Below the pieces are notes generated by a model that did not search any database, was not told the origin of the DNA, and worked only from the letters and a program-made list of their open reading frames with translations. Shown here piece after piece: positions 1 to 8,033 of a stretch of DNA of 64,000 nt. Source of the DNA: Micromonospora sp. U21. GTDB lineage: Bacteria > Actinomycetota > Actinomycetes > Mycobacteriales > Micromonosporaceae. The translations under genes were made by a program, and so were the position numbers. Numbering within the stretch: the first letter of the stretch is position 1; each line of letters begins with the position of its first letter. The DNA is taken from assembly GCF_018070045.1 (NCBI RefSeq), contig NZ_JAGPYK010000014.1, positions 1 to 64,000 of the forward strand, written 5' to 3'.

Positions 1-583
1 GGGGCCGCGCGCCGGCCCACGCCGACGTGGTCGGCCTGGACGAGGAGTCAGCCGGATGGGCGCAGGCTCTCTCCGGTGCCGGTGCCGGTGCCGGTGCCGG
101 TGCCGGTGCCGGTGCCGAGCGAGACGTGGCCCGCGATCGGCCGCAAGAGATGCTGGTGCGTGCGGCGTTGCGGGAGGTGCGCCGGCGCGCGACGCGCTCC
201 TCGGTGACCGGGCCCGCGCTGATCGACCTCGCCCACAGGCCCCGTCCGTGGCGATGGTGGCGATCCTCGCCAAGCTGGCGACGTTCCGTGGCAGGAGCCG
301 CTTCACCGCCCGGCCGGCCGGGCTGGTGGACGGGGCGCGATGCATGTTCGGTACGGAACCCAGCTGCTTCTCGGTGGCCTACGAGCAGCCCTTGAGTAGC
401 AACGTGCCGCAGGCGGGACCAGACGGTCCAGGAACTGACTCGCCCTGTCGATGATCTAGCGGACATTGCACCGCTCATTCAGGCCGGCGGCGCATGTGTT
501 CGTCCTTCATCATCAGGTAAATGCGACAGGACGCCGGATGGACTCCAGGGTCCCATTTTCCGCGGATTATCTCGCATGCTGGA
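1..583. other. No confident gene; decayed reading frame
   Basis: A plus-strand frame is open from base 3 to 395 and contains an Ala-Gly repeat. Coding-like character then moves to another frame near base 245-450, where a stretch beginning VAMVAILAKLATF looks protein-like. This fits the 3' end of an interrupted or decayed gene cut by the window edge. No family is recognised. Confidence 0.3.
75..116 (+). repeat. Seven tandem copies of GGTGCC
   Basis: Seven perfect copies of the hexamer GGTGCC run from base 75 to 116. In the open frame they encode (Gly-Ala)x7. The array length is a multiple of three, so changes in copy number would keep the frame. Confidence 0.9.
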
Positions 584-596
584 TACACTTGACCGA
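584..596 (+). promoter_or_regulatory. Putative -10 box of a leaderless transcript
   Basis: TACACT at 584-589 fits the actinobacterial TANNNT -10 box and lies six bases before the A of the ATG at 596. There is no Shine-Dalgarno sequence before this ATG. Together these suggest transcription starts at the start codon. The -35 region is not clear. Confidence 0.45.
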
Positions 597-1252
597 TGAG
601 CGACGAGCGGGTGGCTGCGCCGACGAATCAGCGGAGGATCAGTCAACGGGGCATCGCGACGCGAGAGCGGATCCTCGAGGCGGCGAACCGGCTGATGTTC
701 GTGCGCGGAGTGAACGCGACGACCCTTGACGACGTCCGCGAGGCAAGCCAGACGAGCAAGTCTCAGCTCTACCACCACTTCGCCGACAAGCAGGAGCTCG
801 TGCGCGCGTTGGTCAAATATCGAGGCGCGCTTGTGCTCCAGCGCGAGCGCGGAGGGCTCGAACGACTGAGATCGTTCTCAGGGCTGGTCCGGTGGCGTAA
901 CGCGCTGGTCCAGGCCAACTCGCTGAACAACGGCAAATACGGGTGCGGTCTCGGGTCGATGGCTGTCGAGCTGTCCGATCAAGATGAGCAGGCCCGATCG
1001 ATGCTGTTCGAGACGTTTGCGGCATGGGAAAAGCTGATCAGTGATGGTCTGCACCGGATGCGGGACAGCGGTGCGCTGCGCCAGGACTCCGACCCGGAGA
1101 AGTTGGCCACGGGGTTGATGGCAGCTTTGCAAGGCGGCTACCTGCTGGCGAACGCCGCGCACAACGTCGCACCCATGGAAGTTGCTCTAGACATGGCGCT
1201 GGAACACATCAAATCGTTCCTCGTGGAGCCGTCCGGCGAGCCGACCCGTTAA
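596..1252 (+). CDS. TetR/AcrR family transcriptional regulator
   Basis: This is a 218-residue DNA-binding repressor of the TetR family. Residues about 20-65 form the helix-turn-helix domain, with the typical sequence around SKSQLYHHFADKQEL in the recognition helix and following turn. The remainder is an all-helical ligand-binding and dimerisation domain of usual length. The start at 596 lacks a ribosome site but has a -10 box six bases upstream, so leaderless translation is likely. The nearest downstream gene on the same strand, OsmC at 1844, is almost 600 bases away, so the target is not obvious from context. Confidence 0.88.
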   Translation: MSDERVAAPTNQRRISQRGIATRERILEAANRLMFVRGVNATTLDDVREASQTSKSQLYHHFADKQELVRALVKYRGALVLQRERGGLERLRSFSGLVRWRNALVQANSLNNGKYGCGLGSMAVELSDQDEQARSMLFETFAAWEKLISDGLHRMRDSGALRQDSDPEKLATGLMAALQGGYLLANAAHNVAPMEVALDMALEHIKSFLVEPSGEPTR

Positions 1253-1843
1253 TTGAGCCCGTTTCATCGCGATCAGGCTGGTCGCGGCGGGTGCGAGCAG
1301 CCCGGAGATCGATGAGGGCGGGGCTGCAGGTAAGACAGCAGTAGAGCCAGGATCCGATGCCCCGATCGGGAGCGTCGTCGCGACCCATGTGCGGCACGCG
1401 CGCACCAGTGCCACCGTGTCGGCGCGCGACTGCGGATCACTGAGCATCGATGTTCTCCACGTTGTCCGGATTTGAGTCCGCCCTAGTCGGGGGAGGCGAC
1501 GACGATCGCCGCCCCGATGCGTGAACGACGGCAAGCCTAGCCTTAATGGACTGATAAGTCCGCTCTTGAGTTTGGCGCGTCGATCGAGTTCAGCTGGGGT
1601 GTCTTGGTCCTAACCACCTCTCACTACAGCTTAGAACACCCGGAGTTGATGGTTCACGAGGGCCGAGCGGCTCTGGCGACAAGCGATCAACTGGACTATT
1701 CAGTCCGCGAAGGCTAGCCTGCGGAGGTACTCGGTCATGGGGTGATACGGCCAGCCACATCCCCCGCTCAGACCGCGGCTGGGCTGCTGCTGGATCCGAG
1801 TATCTCGACCGTCACTACCAGGATCTCCAGAAAGGCGCGGCTG
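1253..1843. other. Intergenic, no supported gene
   Basis: About 590 bases separate TetR from OsmC. A minus-strand frame around 1257-1440 reads plausibly (MLSDPQSRADTVALVRACRT) but has no recognisable family and runs into the TetR 3' end. The part from 1540 to 1740 is relatively AT-rich and may hold the OsmC promoter. Confidence 0.4.
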
Positions 1844-2272
1844 ATGGAAAGCGATCGGGATCGTGTCGTCGCATCCGCCCGAACTGTCCTTCCGGCCACC
1901 GAGCGCCGGCGCACGGACATGACCACCCGCGGCTTCACGTTCGTCGCCGATGAACCGCACAACGGTGCACTCGGCGAAGGCCCGACGCCGACGGAGTACC
2001 TGTTGATGGCGCTCGCGTCGTGCACTGCTCAGACGCTCAGGCAGTACGTCGACTACAAGTACGACACCGCCGGCGACATCACCGTCGAGATCGACTACCA
2101 CGAACCCGAGCAGGAAGGCGCAGAGCGTTACCTGCAGCGCACGATCACGCTGAGCGAAGAGCCTGACCCCGACGACTTGAAGGTGATGCATGACATTGCC
2201 GAAAAGTCCCCGGTGACCCTGTTGATTCAGTTCGCATGGAGCGTGAAGACCGAGTTCGTCGGACCGCGCTGA
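1844..2272 (+). CDS. OsmC family protein
   Basis: This is a 142-residue OsmC/Ohr-superfamily protein, a group of small dimeric cytosolic proteins that reduce organic hydroperoxides or act in redox stress. The segment GEGPTPTEYLLMALASCTAQ is the usual central helix with the conserved cysteine. The C-terminal part VTLLIQFAWSVKTEF has no clear second conserved cysteine at the usual place, so peroxidase activity is uncertain. I chose ATG 1844 because AAAGG lies about ten bases upstream and this length matches the family. The longer frame back to 1742 looks non-coding. Confidence 0.82.
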   Translation: MESDRDRVVASARTVLPATERRRTDMTTRGFTFVADEPHNGALGEGPTPTEYLLMALASCTAQTLRQYVDYKYDTAGDITVEIDYHEPEQEGAERYLQRTITLSEEPDPDDLKVMHDIAEKSPVTLLIQFAWSVKTEFVGPR

Positions 2273-2274
2273 AA

Positions 2275-2655
2275 TCAGGCTGCTTGCTGCTCGGCGATCA
2301 CGGTGGAGCAGCAAGCGGTTGTCGTTCCGCCCCAGGCGGCGACAGTGATGCCGTCGACCCCGACAGCTTGAACGCGATGGGGTCCTGCATGCGGCGCGGG
2401 TACTGGTCCTGGCGGATGGCCGGTGACTCGTGCCGGCAGCTCAGAACAGAGTCGGTGCGGTCGGTTCGGTGACGGTGGACGTCTGCCGAGCAGGACGATC
2501 TTGTCGGAGACCGTGTCATCGGGGATCGGCAGCCCGTGGCGCTGTAATGCCTGGTTCATCCGTGCCCGGACGGGGCCGCGGTAATGAGCCCCGCGGTAAG
2601 CGCAGTAACCGCAACCCGGTGCGGCCCGCAACCCGCCGGGCGTCCCGGTGGTCAC
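2275..2655 (-). pseudogene. Decayed minus-strand gene fragment
   Basis: The minus strand holds a protein-like stretch, GPVRARMNQALQRHGLPIPD, continuing to about VSDKIVLLGR. Protein-like sequence then switches frame (QDPIAFKLSGS, about 2330-2380), so the reading frame appears broken. I do not recognise the family with confidence. It may be a leftover of a mobile-element accessory gene. Confidence 0.25.
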
Positions 2656-3044
2656 GCCGCGCGTCGACCCGTGCGGCCTGGCCGGCTGCCGGCCGCAACC
2701 TCACTCAGCCCTGCCCTGTGTCCTTCGGCGGCCTGTTGGGCTCCCGGTGTCCGGTGCCAGCCGCCGGGCGTATTGCGTGGCCGCCGTGTGCGACAGCTGA
2801 GCGGTCGGCCGCGCGCCCTGGCGGCGGCGCGTGCGGCCCGTTCAGGGCCGCCTTGATCGACGTACAGAAAGTTCTCGCAGACCGGGGCGGCAGATCACAG
2901 GCCGCGCGGATCACAGGCCGGCGGCCGGCGGCCGTTCTGTCCCGTCACGGGAGATGCTTGACGCTCGCGTCCCACCTGATGCCCGACATGCTCCTCAAGG
3001 CGCTCGCGGAGGCCTTCACGGTGGGCGACGATAGGGGCCGCGCG
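2656..3044. other. Region without supported gene
   Basis: All frames in this stretch read as low-complexity Arg/Pro/Ala sequence. The plus frame of the downstream immunity gene stays open through here, but the composition does not look coding before about 3045. Confidence 0.4.
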
Positions 3045-3452
3045 GTGAGGGACAATGCGCCGGTGGACGATCACCGGCGCTGCCGGCTCTCCGTCAGCGA
3101 CGACGAGCTGGAGCTTGCCGGTCCGCCGGCTGCGCTCCGCGCCCTCAGCCGGCTGCTACGCCATCATGCTGAGCCCTTTGAGGTGGTGGTCACCGACGGG
3201 GCCGTCAGTCAAGAGGCGACCGCAGGCCCGCTGCTTGTCAGTCTGCAAGGCGGGACCAGGCTGCATTTCTCCGGCGGGCGTGAGTATCTCGACATCATCT
3301 GGGACGCGCTCGATGGCGTGGCTGAGCAGGCCGAGACCGCCGATGACCGGACAGTCCACCGGCATCAGCACATCGAGTACTTTCCTGGTGACGACCACCG
3401 TTCGCCGGACTCAGTCCCATTGGTCATCGTGTCCGACTGGCCAGAAGCGTAG
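3045..3452 (+). CDS. Imm32-like immunity protein
   Basis: A 135-residue acidic protein. Its C-terminal half (LHFSGGREYLDIIWDALDGV, then HRHQHIEYFPGDD, then SVPLVIVSDWP) matches the pattern I associate with immunity protein 32 (Imm32). Such proteins neutralise polymorphic or secreted toxins by binding them. GTG 3045 is preceded by AGGGGC about six bases upstream; GTG 3063 is an alternative. No toxin gene is visible next to it, so it is an orphan here. Neighbouring sequence is decayed, which fits an accessory region where the toxin partner was lost or lies elsewhere. Confidence 0.6.
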   Translation: MRDNAPVDDHRRCRLSVSDDELELAGPPAALRALSRLLRHHAEPFEVVVTDGAVSQEATAGPLLVSLQGGTRLHFSGGREYLDIIWDALDGVAEQAETADDRTVHRHQHIEYFPGDDHRSPDSVPLVIVSDWPEA

Positions 3453-3858
3453 GTGCACGACTGTCGCGCGGTGGCACCTACTGGAACCAGGGCAAGTGAA
3501 CAACCAAGGCCGACTGTCGCGCATGTGCTGGGGCTGATCTGTCAAGCATCAGGTGGGATTAGACAGGCCGGCAGCCGTTCCGCTTGACCCGTGACAGGTT
3601 GGCTTCAGTTCATGGGTGGCATTCCACCGAGTGCTGATCGAGTTGACCATGCTCTCTAGGCGCGCTGCTACCGGGATGAGGGCCTGGACGGGTTGGCAGA
3701 TGTCGCACGCGCGCATGCTCATCGCGCCCAGACCGGCCGAGAGGTCGAAGTGGGGGTATCTGGGAGCTGCGCCGAAGTCATCCGTGGTGGCCAGCGGTGG
3801 CTGCCGGGTTAAGTGTTGAATCCGGATCTGCCGGACGTTGGGCGAACAAGATAGGACT
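3453..3858. other. Intergenic with no supported gene
   Basis: About 400 bases. A minus-strand frame around 3560-3800 reads ATTDDFGAAPRYPHFDLSAG and includes CDICQPV, which looks partly protein-like. It has no recognised family and runs into the LtrA 5' end, so I do not call it. Confidence 0.35.
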
Positions 3859-5064
3859 ATGAGGTACATCTTCCGGGCCGGGCCGCCGGTGCCGACCGAG
3901 GAAACCCATCGGACCACCCCGTTCGAAGTGTTCTTCGACCTGGTGTTCGTGTTCGCCTTCATCCGGGTGGCGACGTTCACGGCACAGGCGCCGACGCCAC
4001 TCGGGCTGGTGCACAGCCTTGTGCTCCTGCTGCTGCTGTGGTGGCCGTTCACTAACTACGCTTGGTTGGCCAACCAGGTCCGCGCCGACGTGGGCCTGGT
4101 CCGCGCCGGAAACTGCGCTGTGATGGCCGCGATGTTCGTGGCCGCCCTGGTCCTCCCCGAGGCGTGGCGGCACGGCAACCAGTCACTGGCCGCGCCCATG
4201 ACGCTGGCCCTCGTCTACATCGTCGTCCGGGTGGTATATCTGGCCCTCGTCTGGCACATATCGGCCGGTAACAAGCGGCTACGCGCTGCGCTGCGCTTGC
4301 GGGTCATCCCGGTCGCGGTGGGCGTGCCTGCGCTGCTGTTCGGCGCGGTGTTCGGCGGTGCCACGCAGACGCTCTTGTGGGCTGCGGCGTTCCTCATCGA
4401 CTGCATCGGCGGCCTATTCATCGCGGTGTCTGCCGGACGCGCTCCGTTGCCCAGCCCCAGCCATTTCGCCGAGCGGCACGGCCTGATGGTAATCATTGCT
4501 CTGGGCGAGTCGCTGATCTCGGTGGGCGTCGGCGCCGGATCGGCGGTCGCCCATTGGCCGGTCGTGATCGCTGCGCTGCTCGCCCTGACCGCGGCGCTGG
4601 CCCTGTGGTGGCTGTACTTCGAAAACGCCGCCGCGCCTGCCGGACAAGCCCTGGCGCGGATCCCCGCTCCGGACCGGACTCGAACCGGCAGCATCGCCTA
4701 CAGCTTGACTCACTTCGCGCTCATCGCCGGGATCATCTACCTGTCCCTCGGCATCGAGGTGGTCGTCGCCCACATGGCCCACCACCCACCCCAGCAGCCC
4801 GCTGGGACCCCGCTGGACTGGACTTCGACCGCAGCTCTGTTCGGCGGCCCGGCCCTCTACCTCATTGGTCGGGCACTGTTCCTTCGACTCACCGTCCGGC
4901 ACACCGCACCCGCCCCGATCGTCGCGGCCGGCACCATCCTCGCGCTGCTGCCCGTCGCCCGACACCTTCCCGCCCTCGCCGCCCTCGCTCTAGTCACCAT
5001 CATCTTGATCGTCCTGGTCTGCTATGAACGGATCAGTTGGCAGCCACCTGCCGCAGCGAAATGA
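3859..5064 (+). CDS. ltrA: LtrA family membrane protein
   Basis: About 401 residues with many hydrophobic helices. It belongs to the 'low temperature requirement A' family of integral membrane proteins, whose biochemical role is unknown. The N-terminal signature TTPFEVFFDLVFVFAFIRVA and the internal GEXXXSVGVGAG-type segment after AERHGLMVIIALGESLI are typical. ATG 3859 is used because the family motif begins about 20 residues after it and GATAGGA lies just upstream; the TTG at 3838 is less likely. A second, more distant family member is at 27417-28652. Confidence 0.85.
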   Translation: MRYIFRAGPPVPTEETHRTTPFEVFFDLVFVFAFIRVATFTAQAPTPLGLVHSLVLLLLLWWPFTNYAWLANQVRADVGLVRAGNCAVMAAMFVAALVLPEAWRHGNQSLAAPMTLALVYIVVRVVYLALVWHISAGNKRLRAALRLRVIPVAVGVPALLFGAVFGGATQTLLWAAAFLIDCIGGLFIAVSAGRAPLPSPSHFAERHGLMVIIALGESLISVGVGAGSAVAHWPVVIAALLALTAALALWWLYFENAAAPAGQALARIPAPDRTRTGSIAYSLTHFALIAGIIYLSLGIEVVVAHMAHHPPQQPAGTPLDWTSTAALFGGPALYLIGRALFLRLTVRHTAPAPIVAAGTILALLPVARHLPALAALALVTIILIVLVCYERISWQPPAAAK

Positions 5065-5514
5065 CTACGTATCCAGGCCTGCCGACCCCCCAAGACCGGC
5101 AATCTGGCGTCCAGCAGGCGAGCGATCCGGTGCAGCCAGGCACGTCCCTCGACCTGGAGCCGTTCGGATGGGGCATACGCGCGAGGACGCTGAGGATGAG
5201 GCCGACGGTCATCACCGCGCCCACGATGGTGCGCAGCGCAGGGCACCGGGCGGGCCGTTGCCGACTGGGGCCGATGTTGATGGTCGGAGGCTTGAGGCGG
5301 GTGGGCCTGGTCGGTACTGCGTTGGGCGCGGGGTGGTTGCCGGCGCGGAGCCTCACCTGCCTGGGTCGAGAGGCTGGTCTTCGCCGTCGCTGTGGAAGCC
5401 GGCGATGGTGTGCCGCAGCTAGGGCCTGTCTCTTTGGAGTGGAGGCTAGACAGCTCAAGATCCACCAGGCCCGCTAACAAAGCAGGCGGGCTGGTGGTGT
5501 AATCTGGCAATTCC
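5065..5514. other. Intergenic; possible broken minus-strand gene
   Basis: On the minus strand the stretch PALRTIVGAVMTVGLILSVL is hydrophobic and uses G/C-ending codons. Coding-like sequence then continues in a different frame (LQVEGRAWLHRIARLLDARL). This suggests a frameshifted remnant, but no family is recognised. Confidence 0.25.
5462..5497 (+). repeat. Hairpin upstream of lysE-like gene
   Basis: CCACCAG at 5462-5468 pairs with CTGGTGG at 5491-5497, and CCCGC pairs with GCGGG inside it, with one bulged G. It ends 17 bases before the LysE start. It may terminate upstream transcription or fold in the leader; there is no T-run. Confidence 0.5.
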
Positions 5515-6153
5515 ATGGCAATAAGCTCCGCCCTGTGGTCCTTCGCCCTAGTTGTAGGGCTTCTCACTCTGACTCCCGGACTCGACACGGCGCTGATCTT
5601 GCGCACGTCGGCCCTCGGCCGGCGCAGGAGCGCCTGGGGCGTCGTCCTCGGAATCCAGACCGGCACCCTGGTGTGGGGTGCGTTCACCTCCCTCGGAGTG
5701 ACCGCGCTCCTCACGGCCTCCCACCTCGCTTACACCGCGCTGCGCTGGATCGGTGCCGCTTACCTGGTCTGGATGGGGTTCCGCATGCTCCGGGACACCT
5801 TCCGGGGGCTGCCTTCGGCAGACCAGGACGACTCTGTTCTGGCCGCCGGCGCGGACTCGGTCAGCGGCGGCTGGCGGCAGGGGACGCTCACCAACCTCCT
5901 GAACCCGAAGATGGGCGCCTTCTACGTGGCCGTCCTGCCTCAGTTCATCCCCCCAGGTACCGGCCACTTCACCATGGGCCTCCTGCTCACCACGGTGCAC
6001 ATCTTGATCGGTCTGCTCTGGTCTGCCGTCCTCATCGGCTTCGCCCGCGTCCTGCAGGGGTGGCTCCGCAAACCCCACGCTCGCCGTGTGCTCGACCGGA
6101 TCACCGGCACCGTCATCGGCGTCTTCGGTATCAGGCTGGCCCTCAGCAACTGA
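5515..6153 (+). CDS. LysE/RhtB family translocator
   Basis: A 212-residue inner-membrane exporter of the LysE superfamily, which moves amino acids or similar small metabolites out of the cell. The N-terminal helix ends in the conserved TPGLDTALILRTSALGRR, and GTLTNLLNPKMGAFYVAVLP is the typical mid-protein motif. About six hydrophobic helices and the length are normal. The substrate cannot be told from the sequence. It stands alone on the plus strand behind a hairpin. Confidence 0.88.
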   Translation: MAISSALWSFALVVGLLTLTPGLDTALILRTSALGRRRSAWGVVLGIQTGTLVWGAFTSLGVTALLTASHLAYTALRWIGAAYLVWMGFRMLRDTFRGLPSADQDDSVLAAGADSVSGGWRQGTLTNLLNPKMGAFYVAVLPQFIPPGTGHFTMGLLLTTVHILIGLLWSAVLIGFARVLQGWLRKPHARRVLDRITGTVIGVFGIRLALSN

Positions 6154-6266
6154 CGACCCCTCACAGATCTTTTCGGTCGGCTGGGTGGGACACGGACGTC
6201 TGGCGTCAGTAAATGGGGGAAGTGAAGTGTCGTGCTGGTGGGTGACTGATGCAGGGAGGTGTCCAG

Positions 6267-7184
6267 ATGAGGGCGATTGTTGTGACGGACGAGGCTGCGG
6301 GGACGGCCGGGATGGCGTTGGTGGAGCGTGCGGAGCCGGAGGCGACGGCGAATGATGTTCTTGTTGAGGTGTATGCGTCGGGGTTCACTCCGGGTGAGTT
6401 GACGTGGCCGGGGACTTGGACTGATCGACTTGGGCGGGATCGGACGCCGTCGGTTCCGGGGCATGAGGTGGCTGGGGTGGTCAGCGCGCTCGGTTATGGC
6501 ACGCGGGGCCTGTCGGTGGGGCAGCGGGTGTTCGGTCTGGCGGACTGGAGTCGTGACGGGACGTTGGCGGAGTATGTGGCTGTGGAGGCGCGGAACCTTG
6601 CGTCGTTGCCGGGTGATGTCGATTTTGCGGTTGGGGCGAGTCTGCCGATCTCGGGTTTGACCGCGTGGCAGGGGTTGTTCGTGCATGGTCGTTTCCAGGC
6701 GGGGCAGAGTGTTCTTGTCCATGGTGCGGGCGGTGGGGTTGGTTCGATGGTGACGCAGTTGGCCAGGGAGGCGGGTGCCTACGTTGTTGGCACGGGGCGT
6801 GCGGGGGACCGTCAGGCCGCGCTCGATTTCGGTGCGCAGGAGTTTGTTGACCTCGGTAATGATGTCCTGGAGGACGTCGGTGGGGTGGATCTGGTTTTCG
6901 ACGTGATCGGTGGCGATATTCAGAAGCGTTCTGTGGGTCTGGTGCGGGCCGGTGGGATGTTGGTGACCGTTGCTGGTCCGCCTGAGGCGCGGCCGGTGGA
7001 CGGCCTGGCGGTGGATTTTGTTGTCGAGGCCGATCGGGTGCAACTGGGTGAGGTGGTCCAGCGGGTCAGGGATGGTCGGCTGCGTACGAACATTGGCACC
7101 GTGGCGACCCTCGACGACGCCGTCGCCGCGTTCAACCCGACTGAGCGGATCAAGGGAAAGACGATCATCCGCGTTCGCTCGTAA
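6267..7184 (+). CDS. MDR-family NADP-dependent oxidoreductase
   Basis: A 305-residue medium-chain dehydrogenase of the zinc-free quinone-oxidoreductase type. An N-terminal GroES-like domain (PSVPGHEVAGVVSALG) precedes a Rossmann domain with GAGGGVGSMVTQLAREAGA near residue 150. Such enzymes reduce quinones or enones with NADPH. ATG 6267 is chosen because GGGAGGTG precedes it by six bases and MRAIVV is a typical family start. Codon use differs from its neighbours: many codons end in T or G (GTT, GTG, TTG, GGG, TCG) instead of C, which suggests acquisition from another genome. A transposase scrap lies right downstream. Confidence 0.85.
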   Translation: MRAIVVTDEAAGTAGMALVERAEPEATANDVLVEVYASGFTPGELTWPGTWTDRLGRDRTPSVPGHEVAGVVSALGYGTRGLSVGQRVFGLADWSRDGTLAEYVAVEARNLASLPGDVDFAVGASLPISGLTAWQGLFVHGRFQAGQSVLVHGAGGGVGSMVTQLAREAGAYVVGTGRAGDRQAALDFGAQEFVDLGNDVLEDVGGVDLVFDVIGGDIQKRSVGLVRAGGMLVTVAGPPEARPVDGLAVDFVVEADRVQLGEVVQRVRDGRLRTNIGTVATLDDAVAAFNPTERIKGKTIIRVRS

Positions 7185-7198
7185 CCCGGTCTGCGGCC

Positions 7199-7353
7199 TT
7201 GCGGAGCGCTCTGCCGGCGAGGTCGAGCGCGGCGCGCAGCCGCCAGTTCAGCACCGCCGAGGCGGCGTCGGTCGCCGCGTGGACACTGACGGCGATCTGG
7301 CACTTGGCAGCCTTGCCGAGGGTGCCGGAAGACTGCCCGTCCGAGAGAAACGC
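7199..7353 (-). pseudogene. IS701-type transposase remnant
   Basis: Reading the minus strand from about 7353, the sequence gives SSGTLGKAAKCQIAVSVHAA and then TDAASAVLNWRL. This matches the conserved core of IS701-family DDE transposases (typically YSGTLGKxxNCQxGVSVHA and WRLFLP). Only about 50 residues remain, with no start and no flanking domains, and the frame runs out into the 3' end of the oxidoreductase gene. It is a dead fragment of an insertion sequence. Confidence 0.6.
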
Positions 7354-7377
7354 AACAGATCGCGTTGATCCTGCAGC

Positions 7378-7779
7378 TCAGCAGTCGTAGTCGTGTTTGC
7401 GCAGCAGCCGCCGCACCGTGTCGGGGTCGGGGCTTTCGCCGCCCCAGCCCTGGATGTCCTCGTCGTTGACCTCTTCGATGTTCCAGTGGTCACCGCGCAG
7501 GCTGCTGGTCGAGTGCGCGGGGTGCCGGAGGGTGACGGTGCAGGTCGCGGGGTCGGCGTCGGTGTTCACGCGCCAGTCGAACGTGTAGGCGACAGTGCTC
7601 CTGCGTTCGCGGTTCTTCCGATGTGATGTCTTGACCTCCGGCAGGACCGAAACCGACTCGAAGCCGGCTCCGGTCAGTTTGTCGACGTACTTCCTCTCGG
7701 CGTCGCCGCTGCCTCCGCACGCCCCCGTCGTGACGAGGGCGACGAGCAATGCACCCAGCGCGAACGTCCTGCCTCTCAC
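7378..7779 (-). CDS. Putative lipoprotein
   Basis: A 133-residue exported protein with a lipoprotein signal: MRGRTFALGALLVALVTTGA followed by Cys21. The mature part is short, polar and rich in charged residues, ending KHDYDC. GTG 7779 is chosen because GGGAGG lies four bases upstream; the ATG at 7791 overlaps this ribosome site. No family is recognised. It lies downstream of the secreted protease on the same strand but is separated from it by about 250 bases and a hairpin. Confidence 0.65.
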   Translation of the reverse strand: MRGRTFALGALLVALVTTGACGGSGDAERKYVDKLTGAGFESVSVLPEVKTSHRKNRERRSTVAYTFDWRVNTDADPATCTVTLRHPAHSTSSLRGDHWNIEEVNDEDIQGWGGESPDPDTVRRLLRKHDYDC

Positions 7780-7847
7780 AAAACCTCCCATCGCAGGTGG
7801 CCCGGCCTTCGAGCCCAGTAATTGTCCTAAAGGGACGGCGTGGCACC

Positions 7848-7867
7848 CTTTTCCGCGATAGGAAAAG
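7848..7867 (-). repeat. Inverted repeat CTTTTCC/GGAAAAG
   Basis: CTTTTCC (7848-7854) and GGAAAAG (7861-7867) form a stem around GCGATA, extended by GCAC/GTGC pairs with a bulge. It lies between the protease stop and the lipoprotein start, so it may terminate protease transcription or act as an operator for the lipoprotein gene. Confidence 0.4.
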
Positions 7868-8033
7868 TGCGCAATACTCTGCCGGCGCCGACGTCGCGGG
7901 AGTCGCACCGCCGCTACCGGATGTGGCGGGGGCGCCGCCGTCATCACGTTCATGTCGGCAGGGCTACCGCCACATCCATCGACGGGTTCTTCGATGCCCG
8001 TGCGCCGGCCAGTCGTCTCGGCCGAAGCGCTGG

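Noticed and set aside
2430..3044. Long plus-strand frame in front of the Imm32-like gene, suggesting a toxin-like N-terminal domain
   Set aside because: The sequence is Arg/Pro/Ala low-complexity without any domain pattern, and a good GTG start with a ribosome-site-like AGGGGC exists at 3045.
5380..5514. Possible insertion-sequence end before the LysE gene
   Set aside because: A GGGCCTGTCTCT-like stretch and a hairpin are present, but no matching second end or transposase gene is found nearby.
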